DNA of 64,000 bases from Sphingobium sp. V4 (GTDB taxonomy: Bacteria; Pseudomonadota; Alphaproteobacteria; Sphingomonadales; Sphingomonadaceae): assembly GCF_029590555.1 (NCBI RefSeq), contig NZ_CP081001.1, positions 3,010,001 to 3,074,000 on the forward strand, in the 5' to 3' direction. The notes below the pieces were generated by a model that was given only the letters and a program-made list of their open reading frames with translations, ran no database searches and was not told the DNA's origin. Below are positions 55,251 through 63,845 of the stretch, piece after piece. Each line of letters begins with the position of its first letter. Position 1 is the first letter of the stretch. A program made the position numbers and the translations under genes.

Positions 55251-56281
55251 CCCGCGCTCAGCCCATGTTTCTTCATGCAGTGGCGCAACTGGTCATAAGT
55301 GAGGCCCAGCCCCTTGGCGGTCGCGCGCTGATTGTAGCGATAGCGCTCCAGCGCGGCCCGGATGATCGCCGCCTCATGCGCGTCCACGGCCATGCGCAGG
55401 TCGGTGATCTCCTCGAACAGCGTCGCCGGTGTCGACGGCGCGGGAGCGGCGGGGGCGTTGCCGGCGCACGGCTCCGCCACCGACCGGGGCATCAGCGGCC
55501 TGGGCTTCCAGGGTGAGGCGAAGGGGTCGAAAGTCAGGCGGCTGATCGGCCGCGTCGGCTCGTCCCAGCGATAGACCGCGCGCTCCACCACATTGCGCAG
55601 CTCGCGCACATTGCCGGGCCAGCCATGACCCTCCAGCTCCGCCGCGCAGGCCGGCGTGAAGCCGGGCCATTGCGGCCAGTTGAGTTCCGCCGCCATGCGT
55701 CGCCCGAAATGGTCGGCCAGCACCGCGACATCGCCCTCGCGGGCGCGCAGCGGCGGCAGGGTGATGACCTCGAAGCTCAGCCGGTCGAGCAGGTCGGGGC
55801 GGAAGCGCCCGGCATCGGCCGCCGCCGGCAGATCCTCGTTGGTGGCCGCGACGATACGCACGTCGACTGTGACCGGCCGCGACGCGCCGATCCGCGTCAC
55901 TTCCCCATATTCGATCACGCGCAGCAACCGTTCCTGCGCCGCCATCGACAGCGTGCCCAGTTCGTCGAGGAACAAGGTGCCGCCGTCGGCCTCCTCGAAC
56001 CGGCCGGGCCGCGCCCGGTTGGCGCCGGTGAAGGCGCCCTGTTCATGGCCGAACAGCTCCGCCTCGATCAGCGTCTCGGGCAAGGCGGCACAGTTCATGA
56101 CGATCAACGGCTCGCCCCAGCGCGGGCTGAGATGATGCAGGCGTTCGGCGATCAGCTCCTTGCCGGTCCCGCGCTCGCCGATCACCAGCACCGGCCGGTT
56201 GAGTTCGGCCGCGCGGCCGGCCTGCTCGACTGCGTCGAGAAAGGCGAAGCTCTGGCCGACGAACTGCGTATTTTTCTCCAT
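55247..56281 (-). CDS. pspF: Psp operon activator PspF (sigma-54 enhancer-binding)
   Basis: 344 residues, starting [17 protein letters not shown]+ core with Walker A GERGTGKE (residues 35-42), GAFTGA loop (82-87) that contacts sigma-54, Walker [13 protein letters not shown] (100-111), sensor region and C-terminal HTH ([23 protein letters not shown]). No receiver domain, as expected for PspF, which is inhibited by PspA. Divergent from the psp genes across the sigma-54 promoter. Confidence 0.95.
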   Translation of the reverse strand: MEKNTQFVGQSFAFLDAVEQAGRAAELNRPVLVIGERGTGKELIAERLHHLSPRWGEPLIVMNCAALPETLIEAELFGHEQGAFTGANRARPGRFEEADGGTLFLDELGTLSMAAQERLLRVIEYGEVTRIGASRPVTVDVRIVAATNEDLPAAADAGRFRPDLLDRLSFEVITLPPLRAREGDVAVLADHFGRRMAAELNWPQWPGFTPACAAELEGHGWPGNVRELRNVVERAVYRWDEPTRPISRLTFDPFASPWKPRPLMPRSVAEPCAGNAPAAPAPSTPATLFEEITDLRMAVDAHEAAIIRAALERYRYNQRATAKGLGLTYDQLRHCMKKHGLSAG

Positions 56282-56383
56282 GTGCCAACTTATGGTGAAA
56301 TTTCCCACCTCTTGGCAAGCATCATATCGCCGCGCGCCTGTCAGATGACCGAAAAATGAACGAAATCCGCCAATTTTAGAAAT

Positions 56384-56400
56384 TGGCACGGCCCCTGCAT
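56384..56400 (+). promoter_or_regulatory. Sigma-54 promoter of the psp operon
   Basis: The sequence TGGCACGGCCCCTGCAT has GG at 56385-56386 and GC at 56397-56398, exactly 10 nt apart, the sigma-54 -24/-12 rule. It lies 65 bp before the first small gene. The 100 bp upstream (56282-56380), AT-rich relative to the surrounding DNA, would carry the PspF enhancer sites; I cannot place them exactly. Confidence 0.9.
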
Positions 56401-56464
56401 AGCTATGGGCAATCCGCAACGAAATGCGGAACCACATGAAGGCCAAGGTTCAGGGAGTAAGATA

Positions 56465-56638
56465 ATGGAACATCAGACCAACAGCGTTCGCGAAATCGGC
56501 CAGCTGATGTCGGTCGCCATCGCAGCCGTCCTGTTCGGATCGACCATGATCCTCTCGGCGGTCGGTCCGGCCCGCGCCAGCGAAACCCCGGTGCTCGCGA
56601 CGCAAGACACCCCCGCGAGCCTGCGCTATCTTGCGTAG
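56465..56638 (+). CDS. 57-aa exported or membrane peptide, first gene of psp operon
   Basis: MEHQTNSVREIGQLMSVAIA begins the peptide. A hydrophobic span (about residues 14-32, SVAIAAVLFGSTMILSAV) ends with ARAS, a plausible signal-peptidase site, leaving about 22 residues. AGGGAGTAAG is 4 nt upstream. It is directly downstream of the sigma-54 promoter and 86 bp before pspA. No known family. It could be a leader, a stress signal or a membrane-active peptide; inference only. Confidence 0.75.
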   Translation: MEHQTNSVREIGQLMSVAIAAVLFGSTMILSAVGPARASETPVLATQDTPASLRYLA

Positions 56639-56654
56639 GGATCGCATACCCCCG

Positions 56655-56690
56655 GCCGGGGCGGGACTGCCCCCTCTCGCCCGCCCCGGC
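56655..56690 (+). terminator. 11-bp hairpin between the leader peptide and pspA
   Basis: GCCGGGGCGGG (56655-56665) and CCCGCCCCGGC (56680-56690) form a perfect stem with a 14-nt loop. It is not followed by a T-run. It may be an attenuator, a processing site or an mRNA stabiliser that sets the ratio of peptide to PspA. Confidence 0.5.
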
Positions 56691-56724
56691 ACTTGATAAC
56701 GAGATACGACCAGGAGTAGTTGAA

Positions 56725-57393
56725 ATGGGTATTTTCTCCCGCACCCGCGACATCATCGCCGCCAATGTCACCGACCTGCTCGACAAGGCGGAAGACCCGG
56801 CGAAGATGATCCGCATGATCATCCTCGAAATGGAGGAGACGCTGGTCGAGGTCCGCGCGTCCGCCGCCCGCACCATCGCCGACCAGAAGGAGATGCGCCG
56901 CCATATCGCCAAGCTCAATGCCTTGCAGGAGAGCTGGACCGAGAAGGCGCAGCTGGCGCTGAGCAAGGATCGCGAGGATCTGGCCAAGGCCGCCCTGGTC
57001 GAACGACAGAAGGCAGCCGACATGGCCGAACAGCTCAACCACGAGATCGAGACGCTGGACGACGCGCTCAAGGCGTCGGAGGAAGACATCGCCAAGCTCC
57101 AGGGCAAGCTGCGCGAAGCCCGCGCCCGCCAGAACAGCCTGGTCACGCGGATGCAGAGCGCCGAGAACCGGCTGCGCGTGCGCGAAGCCTATGCCGGCGA
57201 GAAGGTGAACGAAGCCTTTGCCCGCTTCGACATGCTCGAACGCCGCGTCGACATGGCCGAAGGCCGCGCCGATGCGATGAGCCTGGGCCAGCAGCCCAAG
57301 ACGCTGGAGGAAGAGATTGCGGAATTGAAGTCGGCCGACAAGGTCGATGCCGATCTCGCCGCGCTCAAGGCCAGCATGAACAAGGGAGCCTGA
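56725..57393 (+). CDS. pspA: Phage shock protein A
   Basis: 222 residues, AGGAG 9 nt upstream. Coiled-coil PspA/IM30 protein: MGIFSRTRDIIAANVTDLLDKAEDPAKMIRMIILEMEE begins helix 1, followed by long Lys/Glu-rich helices (KEMRRHIAKLNALQES, EAYAGEKVNEAFARFDMLERRVDMAEGRADAM). PspA binds stressed inner membrane and inhibits PspF in resting cells. Located between the leader peptide and pspB. Confidence 0.97.
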   Translation: MGIFSRTRDIIAANVTDLLDKAEDPAKMIRMIILEMEETLVEVRASAARTIADQKEMRRHIAKLNALQESWTEKAQLALSKDREDLAKAALVERQKAADMAEQLNHEIETLDDALKASEEDIAKLQGKLREARARQNSLVTRMQSAENRLRVREAYAGEKVNEAFARFDMLERRVDMAEGRADAMSLGQQPKTLEEEIAELKSADKVDADLAALKASMNKGA

Positions 57394-57397
57394 TCCC

Positions 57398-57664
57398 ATG
57401 GAAGAGATTCTCATCCCCATCGTCGCGATCACGACGCTCTTCATCGGGATGCCCTGGCTGATCTTCCACTACATCACCAAGTGGAAGCAGGCGCCCAAGA
57501 TCACCGACGAGGATGAGAAGCTGCTCGACGAGCTGCACCTTCTCGCCCGTCGCCTGGAAGAACGGCTCCAGACGGTCGAACGGATCGTCGCCGCCGACAA
57601 TCCCGATTTCCGTCCGCAGCGTCCTTCCAGCGACGACGACTACGAATTCGACCGGAGGAACTGA
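57398..57664 (+). CDS. pspB: Phage shock protein B
   Basis: 88 residues. An N-terminal span (about 3-24, ILIPIVAITTLFIGMPWLIFHYI) precedes a coiled coil containing ARRLEERLQTVERIVAADN, then an acidic tail. This tail motif recurs in four later genes of the operon. AAGGGAG is upstream. PspB and PspC sense membrane stress and recruit PspA. Confidence 0.95.
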   Translation: MEEILIPIVAITTLFIGMPWLIFHYITKWKQAPKITDEDEKLLDELHLLARRLEERLQTVERIVAADNPDFRPQRPSSDDDYEFDRRN

Positions 57665-57665
57665 C

Positions 57666-58046
57666 ATGACCGCCCGCCGCACCAAATTCTATCTCGACAA
57701 GGCCAATGGCAAATGGATGGGCGTCTGCGCCGGCATTGCCGACTATACCGGGATCGACGTGGTCTGGGTCCGGGTCGGGGCGGTGCTCATCACCCTGATG
57801 GGCGCCTTCCCCTGGTCGCTGATCGCCTATTTCGCCGCCGCCTATTTCGCCGACAACAAGCCATCGGGCCTCTATGCGGATCGCGACGACGAGAAATTCT
57901 GGCAGGGCGTTCGCACCAACCCGACGCGCTCCACCCGCGATGTCCGCTCCAAGTTCCGCGACATCGACCGTCGCCTGGCCGACATCGAAATCTATTATAC
58001 CAGCCGCAACACCCGCCTGGCCGACGAGATCGACAGCCTGCGCTGA
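57666..58046 (+). CDS. pspC: Phage shock protein C
   Basis: 126 residues. The PspC domain is RRTKFYLDKANGKWMGVCAGIADYTGIDVVWVRVGAVLIT with one main span (WSLIAYFAAAYFA). The C-terminal part ends with RSKFRDIDRRLADIEIYYTSRNTRLADEIDSLR, a coiled coil. GGAGGA precedes ATG, 1 bp after pspB. Works with PspB at the inner membrane. Confidence 0.95.
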   Translation: MTARRTKFYLDKANGKWMGVCAGIADYTGIDVVWVRVGAVLITLMGAFPWSLIAYFAAAYFADNKPSGLYADRDDEKFWQGVRTNPTRSTRDVRSKFRDIDRRLADIEIYYTSRNTRLADEIDSLR

Positions 58047-58084
58047 TCGCTGCATCGGGGCGGCATAACAGGGGAGAGACAGTC

Positions 58085-58375
58085 ATGAATTTCGGTGGTC
58101 CCTTCTTCGTCCTCGCCATCATCGCCATGTCGACGCTGGGCTGGATGTTCACCACCTGGGTCCGCGCCCGCCACGGCTATCCGGTCGAAAATGAATGGAC
58201 CGGCACCGTTCATCGAACGGACCCTGACGCCGGTCGAAAAATCGACCTTCTTTCAAACGAAAACGAAAAGCTGACCGGCCGAATCAGCCGCCTGGAGGAA
58301 CGCATCGCCGTGCTGGAACGGATCGCCACCGATCCTGCCACCCGCACGGCGCGCGAAATCGAGGAACTGCGCTGA
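58085..58375 (+). CDS. PspB-like small membrane/coiled-coil protein 1
   Basis: 96 residues. One span (about 5-24) then TTWVRARHGYPVENEWTG and a coiled coil whose end, LEERIAVLERIATDPA followed by REIEELR, repeats the PspB tail. GGGGAGAGAC precedes ATG. The TTWxR...HGYPxEN block is shared with the next gene. No published function is known to me. Confidence 0.85.
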   Translation: MNFGGPFFVLAIIAMSTLGWMFTTWVRARHGYPVENEWTGTVHRTDPDAGRKIDLLSNENEKLTGRISRLEERIAVLERIATDPATRTAREIEELR

Positions 58376-58404
58376 CGCGCGGCCGAGCCAAGGGAGTATA
58401 GACG

Positions 58405-58716
58405 ATGTTTCCATTCGAAGCCTTCGCGCCGGTCGCGGTCATCGTCGGATCGCTGGCGGTCGGCGGCTGGATCTTCACCACCTGGCTGCGCATCAAGCAT
58501 GGCTATCCGCTGGAAAACAGCTGGGGGAAGGCGATCTATCCGCAGAAAAATGAGGAAATGGTCGAGCGCATCAAGCTGCTGAGCCAGGAAAATGCCCAGC
58601 TGCGCGCCGAGATCGGATCGATGAAGGACCGGCTCGCCGTGGTCGAACGCATCGTCACCGACGAAAGCCACCAGCTCAACCGCGAAATCGAACGGCTGCG
58701 CGGCCCGGCCAACTAA
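58405..58716 (+). CDS. PspB-like small membrane/coiled-coil protein 2
   Basis: 103 residues. One span (FAPVAVIVGSLAVGGWIF), then TTWLRIKHGYPLENSWGK and a coiled coil with KDRLAVVERIVTDESHQL near the C-terminus. AAGGGAGTATAGACG precedes ATG. It looks like a duplicate of the preceding gene with divergence in the first half. Confidence 0.85.
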   Translation: MFPFEAFAPVAVIVGSLAVGGWIFTTWLRIKHGYPLENSWGKAIYPQKNEEMVERIKLLSQENAQLRAEIGSMKDRLAVVERIVTDESHQLNREIERLRGPAN

Positions 58717-58755
58717 GGCCCGAGACGCCAGCGCGCCAACAGGGAGACAAGAGAC

Positions 58756-59007
58756 ATGAACCCGTTTGAAATGGTCGTCGCGATCGTCGCGATCACCGCC
58801 ATCGCCAGCGTCATCCGAGCCAAATATGGCGTCGTGCGTCGGCACAAGGGCGAAGATTTCATCCAGCGTGGGCCGGACCCGGAAGCGGAAAGGCTGCGCG
58901 CGGAAGTGAAGGCGCTCAAGGATCGCGTGGCCGTGCTGGAGCGGCTGGCGACGGACGGCTCCACCGCGCTGGAGCGGGAATTCGAAAAGCTCCGCGACCG
59001 CGATTGA
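58756..59007 (+). CDS. PspB-like small membrane/coiled-coil protein 3
   Basis: 83 residues. A shorter N-terminal span (MVVAIVAITAIASVI) with charged AKYGVVRRHKGEDFIQRG, then ALKDRVAVLERLATDGSTAL and EREFEKLRDRD. CAGGGAGAC precedes ATG. It lacks the TTWxR block but keeps the tail motif. Confidence 0.82.
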   Translation: MNPFEMVVAIVAITAIASVIRAKYGVVRRHKGEDFIQRGPDPEAERLRAEVKALKDRVAVLERLATDGSTALEREFEKLRDRD

Positions 59008-59052
59008 GCATTTTCAGAAGGGCTGCGCAGCAGTCCTTCGGTTCGAAAATGC
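59008..59052 (+). other. Long imperfect hairpin between two psp-operon genes
   Basis: GCATTTTC (59008-59015) and GAAAATGC (59045-59052) close a stem whose interior pairs again (GAAGG with CCTTC, GCTGC with GCAGC). It may be an RNA-processing site or partial terminator that lowers expression of the last gene. Confidence 0.5.
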
Positions 59053-59095
59053 GACCATAAACGATTTTCGCGCTCGTTTGGACAGGGAGGCATTC

Positions 59096-59335
59096 ATGCA
59101 GGACCCCTATCTCTATATCACGCTGGCGGCGACCAGCCTGGCTGGCCTGGCCATCATCGCCTTCGCTGGCCTTCGCGGCTGGAACGGCTGGCTGGAACTC
59201 AAGCGCGCCGAACTGGTCCGCTACGGCCATGGCGACGAATCGGCGCCCCCATCGGCCGCCGCCCGGATCGAGGTCGCCGACCTCAAGGAACGCATCCGCA
59301 AGCTGGAAGCCATCGCGGCCGGCGTCGATCTCTGA
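59096..59335 (+). CDS. PspB-like small membrane/coiled-coil protein 4
   Basis: 79 residues from ATG 59096 (GGGAGGCATTC upstream). One span (ITLAATSLAGLAIIAFAGL), a basic segment (GWLELKRAELVRYGHGDE), then ADLKERIRKLEAIAAGVDL, the weakest version of the repeated tail. It is the last gene of the operon before the convergent UbiH-type gene 49 bp away. Confidence 0.8.
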   Translation: MQDPYLYITLAATSLAGLAIIAFAGLRGWNGWLELKRAELVRYGHGDESAPPSAAARIEVADLKERIRKLEAIAAGVDL

Positions 59336-59384
59336 ACCATCGCACGGGGCGCCGTCAGGTCGCCCCGTGTACAGGCCTGTCGTT

Positions 59385-60593
59385 TCAGACCATCTCGCCC
59401 GACAATAGGCGGGGCAGCGCGCCGGACTGGCCCCGTGCCTCGGCCATGAAGCGATGCTTGAGTAGCGACGTGCGCTGCACCGCCGCCAGGCCGGCCCGGC
59501 GCACCAATGAGGGCAGCCTGCCCGGCACGTCGAACAGGCGAACCAGCCCGTCCATCGCCACGCTGGTCATCATCGCATCCAGCCCGCGCCAGCGCTGGTA
59601 GCGCGCCAGCAACTGCGCGTCGCCGGGATCGAGGCCCAGCCGCATCCCCTCCACCAGCACCTCGACCAGCGCCGCGACATCGCGGAAGCCCAGGTTCAGC
59701 CCCTGCCCCGCGATGGGGTGGATGGCATGGGCGCTGTCGCCGACCAGCGCCAGGCGCGTGTCGGTGATCCGCGCGGCATGGTGAAAGCCCAGCGGATAGG
59801 AAGAGCGAGGCCCCGCCAGCCGGATTTCGCCCAGAAAGCCGCCGATCCGCTTCTGCGCTTCGGCCAGCCAGGCGCGCTCGGACAATTTCATCATCGCCGG
59901 CGCCTGCCCGGTCGGCACGGTCCATACCACGGCGGATCGGGTGCCCGGCAGCATTGGCAGCAACGCGAAGGGACCGCCGACATAGAAAATCTCGTAGGCG
60001 GTATTGGCGTGCGGCACCTCATGGTCGATCGCCGTCACCATCGCGGTATGCTTGTATTGCCAGCGCGTCGTGGTGATGCCGGCCGCCTCGCGCGTCGGGC
60101 TGTTGCGCCCTTCGGCAGCGACCAGCAGCGCGCCCTCGATCGTCGCGCCGCTCGCCAGCGTCAGCGTGACGCCGTCGGCATTGCGGTCGACATGGACGGC
60201 GCGGTCGGGCTGAAAGCGGGTGAGATTCTTCGCCTCGGCCGCTGTCTGCGCCAGCGCGATGCGCAGGTCGCGATTGGGGAACATCGTCCCCATCACCCCG
60301 TCATCCGCATCCGGCGCGAAGTCGAGCGCGCCCGGCTCCAGCCCGTCGCTCACCCAGATGCGGTCGATCGGGCAGCCCTTGCCCTCCAGATGCCGGGCCA
60401 CGCCGATGGCGCTCAGCATCGCGTGGCTGGTCGAACTGATGGCGGAAACGCGCCCGTCGAAACCGGCGGCAGTGGTATCCACCGGATCGGCCGGATCGAT
60501 CACGGCGCAGCGCACGCCATGGCCGGAAAGAGCGATGCCCAGGGTCAGGCCGACCAGCCCGCCCCCCAATATCACGACGTCGAAGCGTTCCAT
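59385..60593 (-). CDS. UbiH/UbiF-type FAD monooxygenase
   Basis: 402 residues; AAGGCGG precedes ATG 60593. FAD motif DVVILGGGLVGLTLGIALSG at residues 5-24, and the GD motif RLALVGDSAHAIHPIAGQGLNLG near residue 290. It is of the ubiquinone-biosynthesis hydroxylase (UbiH/COQ6) family, which hydroxylates the ring of the quinone precursor. The exact position (UbiH, UbiF, UbiI) is not assigned. Confidence 0.92.
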   Translation of the reverse strand: MERFDVVILGGGLVGLTLGIALSGHGVRCAVIDPADPVDTTAAGFDGRVSAISSTSHAMLSAIGVARHLEGKGCPIDRIWVSDGLEPGALDFAPDADDGVMGTMFPNRDLRIALAQTAAEAKNLTRFQPDRAVHVDRNADGVTLTLASGATIEGALLVAAEGRNSPTREAAGITTTRWQYKHTAMVTAIDHEVPHANTAYEIFYVGGPFALLPMLPGTRSAVVWTVPTGQAPAMMKLSERAWLAEAQKRIGGFLGEIRLAGPRSSYPLGFHHAARITDTRLALVGDSAHAIHPIAGQGLNLGFRDVAALVEVLVEGMRLGLDPGDAQLLARYQRWRGLDAMMTSVAMDGLVRLFDVPGRLPSLVRRAGLAAVQRTSLLKHRFMAEARGQSGALPRLLSGEMV

Positions 60594-60654
60594 GGCCGCC
60601 TTTCTAGGCGCTTGGGATCGGATTGGGAAGTCGGCGCTTGCCGCGACCATATCG

Positions 60655-60680
60655 CGTCATCCCCGCTTTCGCGGGTGACG
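60655..60680. repeat. REP-like hairpin unit upstream of ilvE end
   Basis: CGTCATCCCCGC, TTTC and GCGGGTGACG form a compact hairpin of the same repeat family as at 24677, 26309 and 29387. It lies between ilvE and the UbiH-type gene, both on the minus strand. Confidence 0.7.
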
Positions 60681-60688
60681 ACGGGATA

Positions 60689-61780
60689 TTACAGCTTGCG
60701 CACCCAGCCCGCCGGATCGGCCACAATGCCACGCTGGATGCCGGTCAACTCGGCGCGCAGGCTTTCCGTCACCAGTCCGCCATCGCCATTGCCGATGGTG
60801 AAGTCTCCGCTGCTGCTCTTGACCGTGCCGATCGGCGTCACCACCGCCGCCGTGCCGCAGGCGAAGGCTTCGCGCAGCTTGCCGCTGGTGGCGTCCTCGC
60901 GCCACTGCGCGAAGCTGTAGAGCTCCTCGCGCACCTCAATCCCCTTGGCGCGGGCGAGGGTGATGATCGAATTGCGGGTGATGCCGGGCAGGATGGTGCC
61001 GCTCAGCGGCGGGGTGACGATCGACCCGTCCTCCATCACGAAGAAGACGTTCATGCCGCCCAGTTCCTCGACCCACTTGTTCTCGGCCGCGTCCAGGAAC
61101 ACGACCTGGTCGCAGCCCTGCTTGGTCGCTTCCTTTTGCGCGACCAGCGACGCGGCATAATTGCCGCCGCATTTGGCCGCGCCCGTGCCGCCGCGCGCCG
61201 CCCGGGTATAATGTTCCGACACCCACAGGGTGACGGCCTTCTTGCCGCCCTTGAAATAGGCGCCGGCGGGCGAGGCGATGACGCAGAAAATATATTCGTT
61301 CGACGGACGCACGCCCAGGAACGCCTCGCTCGCGAACAGGAAGGGGCGCAGATACAAGCTGCCCTCACCGCCCGGAATCCAGTCGGCGTCGATCTTCACC
61401 AGTTCCTCGACCGCTTCCAGGAACAGATCTTCGGGGATGGCAGGCATCGCCATGCGCTCGGCCGATTCGGCGAAGCGGCGGGCATTTTCCTCCGGGCGGA
61501 ACATGGCGATGCTGCCATCCTCCAGCCGGTATGCCTTCATCCCCTCGAAGATTTCCTGCGCATAATGGAGCACGGCGCAGGCGGGATCGAGCTGGAAGGG
61601 CGCGCGCGGCTCCACCTTGTGGCTGTGCCAGCCCTGTCCCTCGGTATAGCGGATCGTCACCATATGGTCGGTGAAAAGCCGGCCGAAACCGGGATCCTCA
61701 AGCAGCACGGCGCGCTCGTTCGCCGCCACAGCCTGGCTGTTGCGGGTGACGGTGAAGCGCGACTTCTGCTCGACGGCCAT
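60689..61780 (-). CDS. ilvE: Branched-chain amino acid aminotransferase
   Basis: 363 residues, class IV fold. It makes Val, Leu and Ile from their keto acids. PLP lysine is in [12 protein letters not shown] near residue 203. Other marks: [67 protein letters not shown] precedes ATG. Divergent from the threonine aldolase-like gene. Confidence 0.96.
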   Translation of the reverse strand: MAVEQKSRFTVTRNSQAVAANERAVLLEDPGFGRLFTDHMVTIRYTEGQGWHSHKVEPRAPFQLDPACAVLHYAQEIFEGMKAYRLEDGSIAMFRPEENARRFAESAERMAMPAIPEDLFLEAVEELVKIDADWIPGGEGSLYLRPFLFASEAFLGVRPSNEYIFCVIASPAGAYFKGGKKAVTLWVSEHYTRAARGGTGAAKCGGNYAASLVAQKEATKQGCDQVVFLDAAENKWVEELGGMNVFFVMEDGSIVTPPLSGTILPGITRNSIITLARAKGIEVREELYSFAQWREDATSGKLREAFACGTAAVVTPIGTVKSSSGDFTIGNGDGGLVTESLRAELTGIQRGIVADPAGWVRKL

Positions 61781-61936
61781 GGTGAGTCTCCTTGTTCTGG
61801 CTCGGAAGGGGCGCCTATGTCACAGTGCGGCTCCCGAAACAATGGGTCATATATGCTGACCCATTTTGTTGCGGCAGGGCCAGGCTGGCGACGCTGGCCT
61901 CTTCCCGCGCCCCGGCTGCCTCGCTATCGCTGCGCC

Positions 61937-62956
61937 ATGTATTTCTTCTCCGACAACGCGACGCCGGTCTGCCCCGAAGTGATGGCCGCAATCGCTGCCG
62001 CCGACCATGAAGATCATGGCTATGACGGCGACGCCTGGAGCGCGCGGCTGGACGGCGCCTTCTCGGCGCTGTTCGAAACGCCGGTGCGGGCGCTGTGGCT
62101 GTCCACCGGCACGGCGGCGAACAGCATCGCGCTCGCCACCCTCTGCCCACCCTATGGCGGCGTGCTCTGCCATGAGGAGGCCCATATCGTCGTCGACGAA
62201 TGTGGCGCGCCGGGTTTTTTCACCCATGGCGCGACCCTGATGCCGCTGCCGGGCGCTGGCGCGAAGCTGACGCCCGAGGCGGTGACGGAGCGGCTGAAGA
62301 CGATCCGTCCCGACGTGCATCAGGTACCGGCGCGCGCGATCAGCATCACCAACGCCACCGAATATGGGCTGGCCTATGCGCCGGACGAGGTCGCGGCGCT
62401 GGGCGAGGTCGCGAAGGCGCATGGCCTCAGCGTCCACATGGACGGCGCGCGCTTCGCCAATGCGGTGGCGCACCGGGGGTGTGCGCCTGCGGATCTGACC
62501 TGGCGCGCCGGCGTGGACGCGCTCAGCTTCGGCTGCGTCAAGAATGGCGGCATGATCGGCGAGGCGCTGCTCTTCTTCGGCGCGCAGGCCGATGCCCGCG
62601 CAGCCGAAGCAACGCGTTGGCGCAAGCGTTCGGGCCATCTCATGTCCAAGGGCCGCTATCTCGCCGCGCAGATACTCGCCATGGTCGAAGGCGACCTGTG
62701 GCTGCGCAACGCCCGCGCCGCCAATGGCGCGGCGCAGGCGCTGGCGGAAGGGGCGACTGGACGGCTGATGCACCCGGTCGAGGCCAATGAGCTGTTCGTG
62801 CGGCTCACGGCGGCGCAAGCGGCGCAGCTGCGCGCGCAGGGTTTCGACTTCTACGACTGGGGCGAGGGCGCGGCCCGGCTCGTCACCAACTGGTCGCAGG
62901 ACGCGGCCAGCGTCGCCCCGCTGGCGCAGGCGTTGAAAGCGCTCGACGATGGCTGA
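61937..62956 (+). CDS. Threonine aldolase-like beta-eliminating lyase
   Basis: 339 residues. PLP enzyme of the low-specificity L-threonine aldolase family: SDNATPVCPEVMAAIAAADH, YDGDAWSARLDGAFSALFE, STGTAANSIALA. The PLP Lys is in SFGCVKNGGMIGEAL near residue 205. It splits threonine to glycine and acetaldehyde or similar beta-hydroxy amino acids. The next gene overlaps the end by 8 bp. Confidence 0.9.
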   Translation: MYFFSDNATPVCPEVMAAIAAADHEDHGYDGDAWSARLDGAFSALFETPVRALWLSTGTAANSIALATLCPPYGGVLCHEEAHIVVDECGAPGFFTHGATLMPLPGAGAKLTPEAVTERLKTIRPDVHQVPARAISITNATEYGLAYAPDEVAALGEVAKAHGLSVHMDGARFANAVAHRGCAPADLTWRAGVDALSFGCVKNGGMIGEALLFFGAQADARAAEATRWRKRSGHLMSKGRYLAAQILAMVEGDLWLRNARAANGAAQALAEGATGRLMHPVEANELFVRLTAAQAAQLRAQGFDFYDWGEGAARLVTNWSQDAASVAPLAQALKALDDG

Positions 62957-63845
62957 ACCGTCCAGGGGCGGCGTCGCGGTCCCCTTCATCCTCGTCACCC
63001 TGATCTGGAGTTCGACCTGGATCGTCATCCGCGACCAGATCGGCTCGGTCCCGGCCAGCTGGTCAGTCTGCTACCGGTTCCTGCTCGCCGGCGTCGCCAT
63101 GGCGGCTTTCGCCCGGTGGCGCGGTATCCGGCTGGGGATCGGGCGGAGCGGCATCCTCTACGCCGCGCTGCTGGGCCTTGCCCAATTCGTCCTCAATTTC
63201 AACTTCGTCTACCGGGCGGAGCATTATCTGACGTCGGGCGTGGTCGCGGTGGTCTATGCGATGCTGCTGATCCCCAATTCGATCCTCGCCTTCCTGATCT
63301 TCCGCCAGCCCGTCGGTCGCGCCTTCATCGGCGGCTCGGTCGTCGCGGTGGCGGGCATCATCCTGATGCTGCTCCACGAATATCGCGTGGCGACGGTCAG
63401 CCCCGACATGGTGCTACTGGGCGCGGGGTTCGCGCTCGCGGGCCTCATGAGCGCATCGGCCGCCAATGTGATGCAGGGCATGGAGATCGCCAGGCGCCTG
63501 CCGATGGTCGCGGTGCTGGCCTGGGCGATGCTGATTGGCGCAGGCGTGGACGCGCTGTTCGCCTTCGCGACGGTCGGGCCGCCGCAGTTCGACATGCGCT
63601 GGGGCTATGTCGCGGGTATCGGCTGGCTGGCGCTGGCCGGGTCGGTCGTGACCTTCCCGCTCTATTTCACGCTGATCCAGAGGATGGGCGCGGGCCGCGC
63701 GGCCTATACCAGCGTGTTGATCCCGATGATCGCCATGCTGATCTCCACCGTGGTGGAGGGCTATCGCTGGTCGGCGCTCGCCTTCGCGGGCGCGCTGCTG
63801 GCGATTGCCGGCATGGGGATCGCGCTGCGATCGAAGGCTGCCTAA
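62949..63845 (+). CDS. EamA-family transporter (DMT superfamily)
   Basis: 298 residues with ten spans as two EamA repeats: LVTLIWSSTWIVIRDQIGSVPASWSVCYRFLLAGVAM in the first half, ALAGSVVTFPLYFTLIQRMGAGRAAYTSVLIPMIAML in the second. Such proteins export amino acids or metabolites; coupling with the aldolase gene may indicate a related small molecule. Substrate unknown. Confidence 0.92.
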   Translation: MAEPSRGGVAVPFILVTLIWSSTWIVIRDQIGSVPASWSVCYRFLLAGVAMAAFARWRGIRLGIGRSGILYAALLGLAQFVLNFNFVYRAEHYLTSGVVAVVYAMLLIPNSILAFLIFRQPVGRAFIGGSVVAVAGIILMLLHEYRVATVSPDMVLLGAGFALAGLMSASAANVMQGMEIARRLPMVAVLAWAMLIGAGVDALFAFATVGPPQFDMRWGYVAGIGWLALAGSVVTFPLYFTLIQRMGAGRAAYTSVLIPMIAMLISTVVEGYRWSALAFAGALLAIAGMGIALRSKAA

